Shown piece after piece: positions 27,941-36,794 of a stretch of 64,000 bases of DNA (position 1 is the stretch's first letter; each line of letters starts with the position of its first letter). The stretch spans positions 17,188 to 81,187 of the forward strand of contig CAJWBE010000015.1 in NCBI GenBank assembly GCA_913020045.1. Reading direction: 5' to 3'. Below the pieces are notes generated by a model, which was not told the origin of the DNA, did no database searches, and saw only the letters and a list, made by a program, of their open reading frames with translations. A program made the position numbers and the translations under genes. This DNA comes from an uncultured Oleiphilus sp. Its GTDB lineage: Bacteria; Pseudomonadota; Gammaproteobacteria; Pseudomonadales; Oleiphilaceae.

Positions 27941-28297
27941 TCAGCCCAATTTCTCTTTGATACGAGCTGCCTTACCGCTAAGGTCTCTCAAGTAATACAG
28001 TTTAGCCTGACGAACATCGCCGCGACGCTTAACTGTGATGCTGTCAATCAGCTTACTAAAGGTTTGGAATGTACGCTCTACACCAACACCATAAGAAATC
28101 TTTCTAACGGTAAAGGCAGAGTTTACACCACGGTTACGCTTAGCAATCACAACACCTTCGTATGCCTGAAGACGCTCACGGTCACCTTCCTTAACCTTAA
28201 CCTGTACAACCACGGTATCACCAGGGCCAAACTGTGGCAATTCAGCGGTCATTTGTTCAGCTTCTAACGCGCTGATGATGTTGTTCTTGCTAGTCAT
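27941..28297 (-). CDS. rplS: 50S ribosomal protein L19
   Basis: Large-subunit ribosomal protein located at the interface with the 30S subunit. With the ATG at 28297 ([16 protein letters not shown]) the protein is 118 residues, the usual length. An upstream in-frame ATG at 28309 would add four non-conserved residues. Motifs include [43 protein letters not shown], and the [14 protein letters not shown] segment. It ends the rpsP-rimM-trmD-rplS operon and is followed by a strong terminator. Confidence 0.98.
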   Translation of the reverse strand: MTSKNNIISALEAEQMTAELPQFGPGDTVVVQVKVKEGDRERLQAYEGVVIAKRNRGVNSAFTVRKISYGVGVERTFQTFSKLIDSITVKRRGDVRQAKLYYLRDLSGKAARIKEKLG

Positions 28298-28341
28298 TTT
28301 ACACTCCAAAAATTGAGCTGGTCAGGTTATCTCAACCTTAC

Positions 28342-29094
28342 CTACCTATTTACATCATTAATAAATTCATCCAAGAGCTTTTGTTGCTCAGGGTCTAATA
28401 TTCTATTCGACAACAGTTCAGGGCGCCTTAACCAAGTACGACCTAACGACTGTTTCAATCGCCATTTTCGAATCTCTTTATGGTTCCCTGACAACAAGAC
28501 AGCTGGAACCTTCTCACCCATAAATTGCTCTGGGCGCGTATAGTGAGGGCAGTCAAGCAACCCATCTGCAAACGAGTCTTCCTGGGCAGAATCGTCATGC
28601 CCTAACACTCCCGGCACCAACCTCGCAACCGAGTCAATTAGCGCCATTGCAGCAATCTCACCACCACTGAGGACAAAATCACCAAGTGATATCTCCTCAT
28701 CAACCTCCGACCGTATTAGACGCTCATCAACGCCTTCGTAACGCCCGGCTATCAAAATAAGCTTCTCACACTCAACCAAGCTTTTTACTTTTGCATGATC
28801 AAGTTTTTTTCCCTGCGGCGACAAATAGATAACCGTCGCCTTTTTGTCAGACACACCTAACGCCGAATCTCGCGCAGCCTGAATCGCATCTTGAAGCGGC
28901 TGCACCTTCATCAACATTCCCGGACCTCCACCATAGGGTCTGTCATCAACAGTCCTATGCCGGTCTCTCGTAAAGTCCCTCGGATTCAAGAACTCTAGAT
29001 CAACAAGTCCGCTCTCAACAGCCCTGCCAACGACACCATGTTCCCGCACTGCTGAGAACATTTCCGGAAACAAAGTGATTAAACCGAACCACAT
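28342..29094 (-). CDS. trmD: tRNA (guanine-N1)-methyltransferase
   Basis: SPOUT-class enzyme that methylates G37 next to the anticodon using S-adenosylmethionine, preventing +1 frameshifts. The 250-residue protein shows [37 protein letters not shown], and the deep trefoil knot segment [15 protein letters not shown]. The C-terminal [11 protein letters not shown] region, binding tRNA, is present. It starts 7 bases after the rimM stop and is 44 bases before rplS. Confidence 0.98.
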   Translation of the reverse strand: MWFGLITLFPEMFSAVREHGVVGRAVESGLVDLEFLNPRDFTRDRHRTVDDRPYGGGPGMLMKVQPLQDAIQAARDSALGVSDKKATVIYLSPQGKKLDHAKVKSLVECEKLILIAGRYEGVDERLIRSEVDEEISLGDFVLSGGEIAAMALIDSVARLVPGVLGHDDSAQEDSFADGLLDCPHYTRPEQFMGEKVPAVLLSGNHKEIRKWRLKQSLGRTWLRRPELLSNRILDPEQQKLLDEFINDVNR

Positions 29095-29101
29095 AATCTC
29101 G

Positions 29102-29629
29102 TCAAAACTCGGGATCCCAGTCTACAGAAACAGACTGATCATCGAGGTCTATCGTCTTCACTACCTGATCTAACAAGTACGGTATTAAACGCTCTTTACC
29201 ATCGATACTGCCATCACAAGGCTTGACGACAAATACGTCATTGGAACCGGTCTCAATTAAATGAGAAACCTTACCAAGCAACGAACCCTCGACTGTCCGT
29301 ACCAATAAACCTTCCAATTGATGCCAATAAAAATCGCCATCAGGAAGATTTGGAAGCTCTGCTGTGGGCACAGACACCAAATATTCAGCCAAGTTTTTGG
29401 CCTGCTCTCGGTCATTACAACCTTCAAGCTGCGCAACAATACCATTTCCATGAGTTTTGCAATTTAGCACTTTGACCTGCTTAACCGTCTTACCCTTCTG
29501 GATCGTCCACGCACCATACTTGCAAATATTATCTTTCGGCCGAGTGTAAGAAAAAACCTTCACCCAACCTTTCACGCCATAAACCGACGTAATTTTACCC
29601 ATCACCGTAGTATCAAAACTCTCAGTCAT
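29102..29629 (-). CDS. rimM: 16S rRNA maturation factor RimM
   Basis: Assembly factor of the 30S head that binds ribosomal protein S19. The 175-residue protein has the N-terminal RimM beta-barrel ([19 protein letters not shown]) and a C-terminal PRC barrel ([39 protein letters not shown]). It has no catalytic role. It lies between rpsP and trmD, with 35- and 7-base gaps, as in most gammaproteobacteria. Confidence 0.97.
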   Translation of the reverse strand: MTESFDTTVMGKITSVYGVKGWVKVFSYTRPKDNICKYGAWTIQKGKTVKQVKVLNCKTHGNGIVAQLEGCNDREQAKNLAEYLVSVPTAELPNLPDGDFYWHQLEGLLVRTVEGSLLGKVSHLIETGSNDVFVVKPCDGSIDGKERLIPYLLDQVVKTIDLDDQSVSVDWDPEF

Positions 29630-29664
29630 GGGCTTTATCCTGCATTGGTTTTAAATCAACCAAA

Positions 29665-29913
29665 TCAAGCTGCTTTCGCAACTTCTTTCAACAAGCTTTG
29701 CACTCGATCTGACACGGTAGCGCCCTGACCTAACCAAAACTCAACTCGATCAGAAGCAACGCGCAAGCGTTCTTCCTGGCCACGAGCCAACGGGTTAAAA
29801 AAACCAACTCTTTCAATATATCTTCCATCACGAGCGGAGCGACTATCAGCAACAGTCAGATGGTAAAATGGACGCTTCTTAGAGCCTCCACGAGATAAAC
29901 GGATAGTAACCAT
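29665..29913 (-). CDS. rpsP: 30S ribosomal protein S16
   Basis: Small-subunit protein needed for 30S assembly. The 82-residue protein is the normal length, beginning [25 protein letters not shown] and carrying the ERVGFFNP segment. It is the first gene of the operon with rimM, trmD and rplS. About 150 bases separate it from the ffh stop, including a hairpin, so it likely has its own promoter. I see a possible TAGAAT -10 with a GC-rich discriminator near 30000 on the minus strand, but no clear -35. Confidence 0.98.
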   Translation of the reverse strand: MVTIRLSRGGSKKRPFYHLTVADSRSARDGRYIERVGFFNPLARGQEERLRVASDRVEFWLGQGATVSDRVQSLLKEVAKAA

Positions 29914-30020
29914 GTTCGTCTATACATCCTGATAAATGTTAAAAAATTCGTATTAACGCCACTAACCTTGAAGTTAAGGGCGCTCGAAAGGGCGCATATT
30001 CTAGAGCATTACAATTTAAT

Positions 30021-30044
30021 TTAAAACACTAATTTGTGTTTTTT
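30021..30044 (-). terminator. Possible terminator after ffh
   Basis: A 7-bp stem AAAACAC/GTGTTTT with a 6-base loop lies 25 bases after the ffh stop. The T run after the stem on the minus strand is short, so strength is uncertain. It has a T-rich tail on the plus strand too. Confidence 0.5.
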
Positions 30045-30066
30045 ATAAAGTTCGTAATTCAAGCAC

Positions 30067-31440
30067 TTACATACGCCCCATAGGCCCGCCTCCCGGGGGC
30101 ATCATGCCTTTCATCCCACGCATCATGTTAGCCATTCCACCCTTCTGCGAGAATTTCTTCATCATTTTTTGCATTTGTTTGTGCTGCTTTAGCAATCGAT
30201 TGATGTCTTGAATCTGAGAACCAGAGCCTGATGCAATCCGGCGCTTACGAGAATTGTTAATCGAATCTGGGTATTGACGCTCCTTCGGCGTCATCGAGGA
30301 AATGATCGCTTCCATTTGCCCCAGCGACTTATCATTCACTTGCTGCTGAGCAACCTGCGCCATATTGCCCATGCCCGGGAGTTTATCCAACAAACCGGCA
30401 ACACCACCCATATTTTTCATTTGCAGGAGCTGATCACGAAAATCCTCTAGATCAAACCGCTTGCCTTTCTTAATCTTTCGAGTGAGTTTTTCAGCCTTCT
30501 TTTTATCGAGTTTACGCTCGGCATCCTCGATTAAGCTTAAAACGTCTCCCATGCCAAGAATACGCGAAGCAACACGATCGGGGTGAAAAGGCTCCAGCGC
30601 GTCTGTTTTTTCGCCGACACCCAAAAACTTAATTGGTTTGCCAGTGATCGCTCGAACCGACAAGGCAGCCCCGCCCCTCGCGTCACCATCAGTCTTCGTC
30701 AAAATAACGCCAGATAACGGCAAGGTATCGTTAAATGCTTTCGCCGTATTTGCAGCATCTTGACCGGTCATCGAATCAACGACAAAAAGTGTTTCGACAG
30801 GATTAATCGCAGCATGCAGCTCCGAAATCTCACCCATCATTTCCTGATCTATCGCCAACCTGCCCGCGGTATCCACAATAAGAACGTCAGCAAACTTCCG
30901 CTTTGCCTCTTGGAGCGCTGCATTCGCGATATCTAGCGGCTTTTGGTCCGCATTACTAGGAAAAAACTCTGCACCAACCTCTGAAGCCAAAGTTTCGAGC
31001 TGTTTGATTGCCGCAGGACGGTATACGTCCGCACTAACCACCATGACTTTCTTCTTCTCTCGCTCAGATAAATATTTTGCAAGCTTGGCGACAGATGTTG
31101 TTTTACCAGCCCCTTGCAGACCAGCCATTAAAACAACCGCGGGTGGCTGAGCACTTAGATCTAAGCCCTGAGAGCTTTGTCCCATCACTTGCACTAGCTC
31201 GGCATTCACGACCTTAATGAATTCTTGCCCAGGTGAAAGACTACGCATCACCTCCTGACCAACAGCCTTTTGACGAACTTGGTCAACAAACTCTTTGACA
31301 ACCGGAAGCGCAACATCTGCCTCTAGCAGAGCCATTCGAACCTCACGTAGAGTTTCTTTTATGTTGTCTTCTGTGAGTTTTGCCTGCCCTGTGACCTTTT
31401 TTAGGCTGTCAGACAAGCGATCGGTTAGATTCTCAAACAT
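30067..31440 (-). CDS. ffh: Signal recognition particle protein Ffh
   Basis: GTPase that binds 4.5S RNA and signal sequences of nascent membrane proteins, delivering them to FtsY. The 457 residues contain the N domain, a G domain with GLQGAGKTTSVAKLA, DTAGR and TKTDGDARGGAAL motifs, and a methionine-rich M domain from about residue 310. That domain includes the conserved RKRRIASGSG RNA-binding motif and ends in a Met/Gly-rich tail. The 4.5S RNA gene is not seen in the window. It is divergent from the YpjD-like gene. Confidence 0.98.
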   Translation of the reverse strand: MFENLTDRLSDSLKKVTGQAKLTEDNIKETLREVRMALLEADVALPVVKEFVDQVRQKAVGQEVMRSLSPGQEFIKVVNAELVQVMGQSSQGLDLSAQPPAVVLMAGLQGAGKTTSVAKLAKYLSEREKKKVMVVSADVYRPAAIKQLETLASEVGAEFFPSNADQKPLDIANAALQEAKRKFADVLIVDTAGRLAIDQEMMGEISELHAAINPVETLFVVDSMTGQDAANTAKAFNDTLPLSGVILTKTDGDARGGAALSVRAITGKPIKFLGVGEKTDALEPFHPDRVASRILGMGDVLSLIEDAERKLDKKKAEKLTRKIKKGKRFDLEDFRDQLLQMKNMGGVAGLLDKLPGMGNMAQVAQQQVNDKSLGQMEAIISSMTPKERQYPDSINNSRKRRIASGSGSQIQDINRLLKQHKQMQKMMKKFSQKGGMANMMRGMKGMMPPGGGPMGRM

Positions 31441-31567
31441 GTTAAATCTCTATAGTTGTCAGTTGCGCAACCATCTATCGGTTGCCAAGTAGATGCAAAC
31501 CAAGCATTATAACCATTCCTGAACATTATTTTGAACATTCTGATTCAAACAGTTTAAATACCCTTCA

Positions 31568-32368
31568 ATGAATATATTGGTTCTCAGCTCTTTATCGCTT
31601 GGTTTGTATGCCTTGGGCACGTTTTACCAACTTCTAGCGTACCTCAAAAAACTAGAACTCAAGCCGTTTATATCCGTACTATTAGGAAGTCTAGCGGCCA
31701 TTAGCCAACTCGTCTTGACAGGAACTCAACTTGTCGAGAAAGACAACTTCAATTTCAACTTCCTGACGACGGCCTCTTTGGTAGCCGGCACGCTGACACT
31801 GGGACTTGTGATTGCCGCGACGCGCAAGCCGCTACAAGCCAGCCTGCTAATCATTTACCCGATTGCAGCACTCGCTACTATGGCCACCGCGCACTGGAAC
31901 GATCACAACACCACTTTTGAGCCCACTAGCAGCGGTATTTTTTTACACATAACCCTGTCTGTCATCGCTTACTGCGTTCTTAGCATTGCAGCCATTCAAG
32001 CTATCCTTATTTATTTTCAAAACAACAACCTGAAAAAGAAAAACAACACCATTCTAATGCGTAATTTACCGCCATTACTGACCATGGAAAAACTACTTTT
32101 CGAGATGCTGTGGAGCGGCACTCTTCTCCTAGCACTTGCCGTCGTGGCAGGCTTTATTTTCGTGGACAATTTATTTACCCAACAGCTCGTCCATAAAACA
32201 TTTTTCTCACTACTTTCATTAGCCGTATTTTCAACCCTTTTATATGGACGGAAGGCTCATGGCTGGCGAGGACTTACTGCGAGCAAACTTACACTCTGGG
32301 GAGCAGGCCTATTAATGCTAGGATTTTTTGGTAGCAAGTTTGTACTCGAATGGGTTCTAAACACTTAA
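31568..32368 (+). CDS. ypjD: YpjD-like inner-membrane protein (CcsA/HemX-type)
   Basis: Multi-pass membrane protein of the cytochrome c assembly (CcsA) family, similar to E. coli YpjD, which lies next to ffh there too. The 266-residue protein has about eight hydrophobic segments. The family histidines are visible in AHWND and GRKAHGWRG. No haem-lyase partner is near. The function in non-CcsBA organisms is unclear. YpjD is often named an inner-membrane protein of unknown function. The neighbouring corB gene follows by 31 bases, again as in E. coli. Confidence 0.85.
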   Translation: MNILVLSSLSLGLYALGTFYQLLAYLKKLELKPFISVLLGSLAAISQLVLTGTQLVEKDNFNFNFLTTASLVAGTLTLGLVIAATRKPLQASLLIIYPIAALATMATAHWNDHNTTFEPTSSGIFLHITLSVIAYCVLSIAAIQAILIYFQNNNLKKKNNTILMRNLPPLLTMEKLLFEMLWSGTLLLALAVVAGFIFVDNLFTQQLVHKTFFSLLSLAVFSTLLYGRKAHGWRGLTASKLTLWGAGLLMLGFFGSKFVLEWVLNT

Positions 32369-32399
32369 CCCCTCTCTCAATCACACCCGAGAAATATCA

Positions 32400-33674
32400 T
32401 TGAACGAAACCTCCACCACATCCCTGCTAATACTGTTAGCCGTTCTAATCATTCTGTCAGGCTTTTTTTCCAGTTCTGAAACTGGGATGCTGTCACTGAA
32501 CCGCTATCGGCTCAAGCACCTCAAAAAAAACGGGAACAAAGGCGCAATTCAGGCTAGCAAACTTTTAGACCGAACCGACCAATTAATAAGTATTATTTTG
32601 ATTGGCAACAACTTCGTTAACATCCTAGCCTCATCAATCGCAACGGTAGTGGCCATTCGGATATGGGGCGACGCAGGCATCGCAATTGCTACTGCCATTC
32701 TGACCTTGGTGATTCTTATATTTGCAGAAATCACTCCTAAAACGATTGCCGCATACCACCCCGAAAAAGTGGCATTTCCCGCATCCTATATCCTGTCGCC
32801 ACTGCTAAAAATATTGTATCCCGCCGTCTGGCTAATCAACCTGCTAACCGGCACACTGCTGAGATTACTGGGAATCAAGACCGATCAAGATGATCGTAAC
32901 CACTTAAGCAGAGAAGAGCTGCGTACCGTTGTAAATGAAGCCGGCGGCCTCATCCCCAAGCAGCACCAAGAAATGCTAATCAGCATTCTTGACCTAGAAA
33001 AAGTCACCGTCAATGACATAATGGTACCGCGCAGCGAGATCGTTGGCATCGACATTGACAACAATCTCGACGACATTATTCAATATATTAAGTCGTCGCA
33101 TTACACTCGACTACCGGTTTACAAAGGCGATATCAATAATATTATCGGCATCCTCCACTTGCGCAATATGTCTCGCGTCTTGCACAGCGCTGATCCAAAT
33201 AAAGCGCTATTGCTCCAAGCATGCAGAGACCCATACTTCATACCTGAAAGCACACCCTTGAATACCCAGTTACTCCACTTTCAAAAGAAAAAACGAAGAA
33301 TAGGTGTTGTCGTTGATGAGTATGGAGAAGTCCAAGGCATTGCAACCATGGAAGACATACTCGAAGAAATCGTTGGTGAGTTCACCACTGACTTTTCCGC
33401 TACTAGCGGCACCGACATAACAAAGCAGAGTGACGGATCATTCTTAATAGACGGATCGATCACTCTGCGCAGCCTAAACAAAACCTTGCGATGGTCTTTA
33501 CCTACTGCCGGACCAAAAACTCTAAACGGGCTAATTACAGAGCAACTAGAAACAATCCCCGAGTCCCCAGTCTGCCTTTCACTAAATCACTACAAAATAG
33601 AAGTTCGTCAAATAAAAGACAACATGATCAAAACTGCAAGGATCACCCCACCCAAGCAAAGCCACAAACCCTGA
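32400..33674 (+). CDS. corB: CorB/YfjD-like CNNM-domain transporter
   Basis: Inner-membrane protein with an N-terminal DUF21/CNNM domain (about three to four helices), two CBS domains at about residues 210-330, and a C-terminal CorC_HlyC domain. It is linked to magnesium or cobalt efflux and resistance. The 424-residue protein starts at a TTG (32400). The first residues, MNETSTTSLL followed by SGFFSSSETGM, match E. coli YfjD from memory, which supports that start. The motifs FFSSSETGM and TPKTIAA are characteristic of the CNNM core. It follows ypjD by 31 bases. Downstream is an inverted repeat. Confidence 0.88.
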   Translation: MNETSTTSLLILLAVLIILSGFFSSSETGMLSLNRYRLKHLKKNGNKGAIQASKLLDRTDQLISIILIGNNFVNILASSIATVVAIRIWGDAGIAIATAILTLVILIFAEITPKTIAAYHPEKVAFPASYILSPLLKILYPAVWLINLLTGTLLRLLGIKTDQDDRNHLSREELRTVVNEAGGLIPKQHQEMLISILDLEKVTVNDIMVPRSEIVGIDIDNNLDDIIQYIKSSHYTRLPVYKGDINNIIGILHLRNMSRVLHSADPNKALLLQACRDPYFIPESTPLNTQLLHFQKKKRRIGVVVDEYGEVQGIATMEDILEEIVGEFTTDFSATSGTDITKQSDGSFLIDGSITLRSLNKTLRWSLPTAGPKTLNGLITEQLETIPESPVCLSLNHYKIEVRQIKDNMIKTARITPPKQSHKP

Positions 33675-33690
33675 TAAGAAATGTAAAATT

Positions 33691-33711
33691 TTTGATCATT
33701 GCGTGATCAAA
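33691..33711. repeat. Inverted repeat TTTGATCA-N5-TGATCAAA
   Basis: An exact 8-bp dyad lies 17 bases past the corB stop and 26 bases before a TATAAT element of the second DUF1631 gene. It may be a weak terminator or an operator for that gene. Confidence 0.75.
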
Positions 33712-33736
33712 CATTATGTTTTCTATCAGTTTGTCT

Positions 33737-33742
33737 TATAAT
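33737..33742 (+). promoter_or_regulatory. Candidate -10 element for DUF1631 copy 2
   Basis: A consensus TATAAT lies 80 bases before the ATG of the second DUF1631 gene. The matching -35 (TTATGT at 33714-33719) is poor, so activation by a bound regulator, perhaps at the nearby dyad, is possible. Confidence 0.4.
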
Positions 33743-33822
33743 CGTTGGTATATGTGCTAGTTGAATCTGTTTTAACGCTAGCTAAGCTCACCTGACAATG
33801 GTGACAATAACCGAGTTTGAGC

Positions 33823-36024
33823 ATGATTAACTCTTCAGAAGTATCGTACATAAAAGCGCCCAACCATCTGGAAACGGTCAAGTATCCGGATCCTTCGGTT
33901 ATTGCAGCCGTGTACAATGCCGCGACAAAAACACTCTCAGAACTCACACAAAGCATGTTTGACGCAATCGATGACTCTCTCTTTGAGCTCGCAAACAATG
34001 CGAGATCGAATAATGAGCAAAATCGTTTCTTCGAAGCGATGCGCGAAGTAAGAATCAAAAGACAGTCAATAGAGAGCAATTTCCAACAACAAGTGAAAAG
34101 CCTGTTCGAGCCTAAGGCCGTTTTAACCTCCAGCATCAGTGACCCAACAACTGAAAACGCTGTCAAAGATAACCTTTCTTTGGTCGGCGAGTCGGAAATG
34201 GAGCTGAACATAGCGATCAGCTCCATGGCGTCCAAATCTAAAAGCAACCTTCAAAAAGCGCTATTAGACACCCAACATTGTTTTGGGCAACTTTACGGCG
34301 CAAAAACGCCAGAACTCGTCTCATCACCACTTGAACCTGCCGGCATATGCAGATGCTTTAGTGAGTCATGTAACTCTTTAGAAGTCGACATTAAAGAACA
34401 GCTCCTTATTCTCAAGCAATTTGATCGTTTTGTGATGACCCACTTCGATGAAGTGCTAAACGTCAGCCTGCAGAAACTAGCGGAAGCGAAATTTTCTCCG
34501 CCTAAAAAACATGCTGCAAGTGCGCCAATCATTCGAAACAATCAACGTGGCACACAGAGCTCCAGGAGCTCAGAGCACTCGTCAAATTCCGACTCTAGCA
34601 AAAACAGAAATCAAAATAGCGATCAACCTAGAGCTGACGAAAACTTTGAAGCCTTGCTAGCACGCTTTCAACACCATAGCGGAAACACCAATACTCACCA
34701 AGCTAGTTACGCATCCAGCGCGACTGCTGAGATGCAAAAAGCGCTTAGCGTTATTCAGCGTACCTTGCACGGCCTCGATGAAAAAGCACAAGTAAACCTA
34801 AACAATTTAGTAGGTAAAGAGCTTTCTCTGACAGGCGCTCAACTCAGCCAGTATGACAATGATCTAATTAGACTAGTGTCAATGCTGTTTGAGTTCATCT
34901 TGCAAGACAATAACTTAGCACCATCTATGCAAGCCCTTATAAGCAGGATGCAAATACCCATTTTAAAAGTGGTTATTCAAGACAGCCGCTTCTTTAGCAG
35001 CAATACTCACCCTGCTCGACACTTGCTAAACTCATTAGCGAAAGCAGGCATTAGCTGGACAGAAACACAAAGAAAAGACAGTGACCCTCTTTACGCAAAA
35101 TTAAAGCAAATTGTAAGCAGAACCCTCGCAGAGTTCGATGGTGACTTGAGGCTTCTCAAAATACTGGACCAAGATCTTAATCAATTTTTGTCTCAAGAAG
35201 AGCGCAAAGCTTCGATAGTGGAGCAAAGAACGCGAGAAGCAGAAGAAGGTCGAATACGAAGCATACAAGCTCAAGAAAAAGTCGAGCTCACACTTCACAG
35301 GCAGATACTATCTGCGCACCACTCAATTCCTGAGTTTATTATCGACACATTAAAAAATGGATGGAGCCGAGTTATGTTCCTGGCCTATCTAAAAGATGAT
35401 CAAGAGCACCAATGGAGCAACACTGTCGATATCTCCAAAGAACTCATCTGGTGCCTGCAGCCGCTTACAGCCCCAAAAGATCGCCAACGATGGATAAGCG
35501 TTGTCCCAAAATTGTTAAAAGATCTAGAGGCCGGCCTGCGGAATGTTTCGTACAACTCTGCGAACATTGATCAAACTATATCCGCGATTAAGACAGAACT
35601 TACCACGAGTTTTAAAGACAGCTCATATGCTCAGGCTACATCAAAAAAACCAAAAACTGGCAACGGCGAAAGAGAAGCTCTTAAGCCCTCAGACATAAAA
35701 AGTAACGACACCTACTCAACTGAAAAAGAGAACAATGTACTCGCCAAGCATATCGAAAAAGCAAACGCACTCAAGGTTGGGCAATGGGTCGAATTCAAGC
35801 TGGTTAACGGGGACACACACCGATGTAAACTTTCTGCAAACATCAAAGAGGCTGACTGCTTTATATTCGTCAACCGCATGGGCTTAAAGCCAATCAAAAA
35901 ATCGCTAATTGAATTGGCCCAAGATCTTCAGAAAAACCGTGTAATATTCTTGGAACAAGGCTTAATGATAGACAGAGCCTTAAGTAGCTTTGCTTCAAAT
36001 CTACTCCCCAACCAAAAAAACTAG
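33823..36024 (+). CDS. DUF1631 family protein, copy 2 (733 aa)
   Basis: Second DUF1631 protein of the window. It shares with copy 1 (6184-8658) the NNEQ...FEAMREVRI motif near residue 66, the core VSMLFEFILQD and ALISRMQIPILKVVIQD, the HPARHLLN segment, and a C-terminal 80-residue domain with HRCKLSAN, FIFVNRMGLK and FLEQGLMIDRAL. A Ser/Asn/Gln-rich linker lies at about residues 240-270. The acidic linker of copy 1 is replaced by a short Lys/Thr/Ser-rich one. I use the ATG at 33823, two codons after a possible TTG. A TonB-C protein follows 29 bases on. Function is unknown. Confidence 0.85.
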   Translation: MINSSEVSYIKAPNHLETVKYPDPSVIAAVYNAATKTLSELTQSMFDAIDDSLFELANNARSNNEQNRFFEAMREVRIKRQSIESNFQQQVKSLFEPKAVLTSSISDPTTENAVKDNLSLVGESEMELNIAISSMASKSKSNLQKALLDTQHCFGQLYGAKTPELVSSPLEPAGICRCFSESCNSLEVDIKEQLLILKQFDRFVMTHFDEVLNVSLQKLAEAKFSPPKKHAASAPIIRNNQRGTQSSRSSEHSSNSDSSKNRNQNSDQPRADENFEALLARFQHHSGNTNTHQASYASSATAEMQKALSVIQRTLHGLDEKAQVNLNNLVGKELSLTGAQLSQYDNDLIRLVSMLFEFILQDNNLAPSMQALISRMQIPILKVVIQDSRFFSSNTHPARHLLNSLAKAGISWTETQRKDSDPLYAKLKQIVSRTLAEFDGDLRLLKILDQDLNQFLSQEERKASIVEQRTREAEEGRIRSIQAQEKVELTLHRQILSAHHSIPEFIIDTLKNGWSRVMFLAYLKDDQEHQWSNTVDISKELIWCLQPLTAPKDRQRWISVVPKLLKDLEAGLRNVSYNSANIDQTISAIKTELTTSFKDSSYAQATSKKPKTGNGEREALKPSDIKSNDTYSTEKENNVLAKHIEKANALKVGQWVEFKLVNGDTHRCKLSANIKEADCFIFVNRMGLKPIKKSLIELAQDLQKNRVIFLEQGLMIDRALSSFASNLLPNQKN

Positions 36025-36053
36025 ATTATAGTCTGTATCAGCAGGACAACTAA

Positions 36054-36794
36054 TTGTTGAATAACAGCCATTATCAAGGCCAGCACCAAATTGCCATTTG
36101 TATTGCCCTTGCTCTCGCAATTCACGCATTATCAATAATAGCCTTTAAGCTCATAACACACGATACAAATAAGAAACCGCAAACCGTCGAAGTGGTTCTA
36201 CTTGCAAACCAAGGGGCCAAATCGACTCTCAACTCATCTTCGTCATCCCTCATTGATGCTTCAGAAAAACTTGTTGACACTAATAGCCAATCTACCTTTA
36301 AGACCCGAAGTAACACCAACGAAGATAAAAACACCAGCCCTGCACATGAAAGCAAAAAGAACACACAACAACTTCCTACGCTAAATCAGTCCAACCGCCA
36401 ACAAATAAGCCGTGACGGCCTGACCAGCTTATTCTCGCAGTCCCCAAAGGTCACCAACCAAAAAAATGAAAAACAAGTTTCGACCAGAAATGCAGCGAAG
36501 TTATCTGATTACCAAAAACGACTGATTAAGCACATGTTACAGGGAAAACTATACGATCAATTTCATCGCATAATGAAGGAAAAAAACGCAACAACAGTCA
36601 GCTACACACTCAGTCTCTGGTTATTACCAAGTGGTGCTATCAAAAATGCAGCGATCAAAGAAACCAGCGGAATTCAAGAAATAGATAAACGCGCGATCAG
36701 CGCCGCTTACAGTGCCAGCCCTTATCCAAAACCTCCGCCAGGCGACACTGCTACTCGCTTTAAGTATGAGGTACCAGTTCAGTACAAACCTTAA
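36054..36794 (+). CDS. TonB C-terminal domain protein
   Basis: Inner-membrane protein with one transmembrane helix at about residues 12-32, a long polar Ser/Asn/Lys/Thr linker, and a C-terminal TonB domain from about residue 160 (VSYTLSLWLLPSGAIKNAAIKETSGIQEID is the recognisable region, ending KYEVPVQYKP). The linker lacks the Pro-Glu/Pro-Lys repeats of classic TonB. No exbB or exbD is adjacent, so it may not be the main TonB. The start is TTG at 36054 (or 36057), preceded by AGGA at a good distance. It follows DUF1631 copy 2 by 29 bases, and its stop touches the convergent sbcB stop. Confidence 0.8.
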   Translation: MLNNSHYQGQHQIAICIALALAIHALSIIAFKLITHDTNKKPQTVEVVLLANQGAKSTLNSSSSSLIDASEKLVDTNSQSTFKTRSNTNEDKNTSPAHESKKNTQQLPTLNQSNRQQISRDGLTSLFSQSPKVTNQKNEKQVSTRNAAKLSDYQKRLIKHMLQGKLYDQFHRIMKEKNATTVSYTLSLWLLPSGAIKNAAIKETSGIQEIDKRAISAAYSASPYPKPPPGDTATRFKYEVPVQYKP

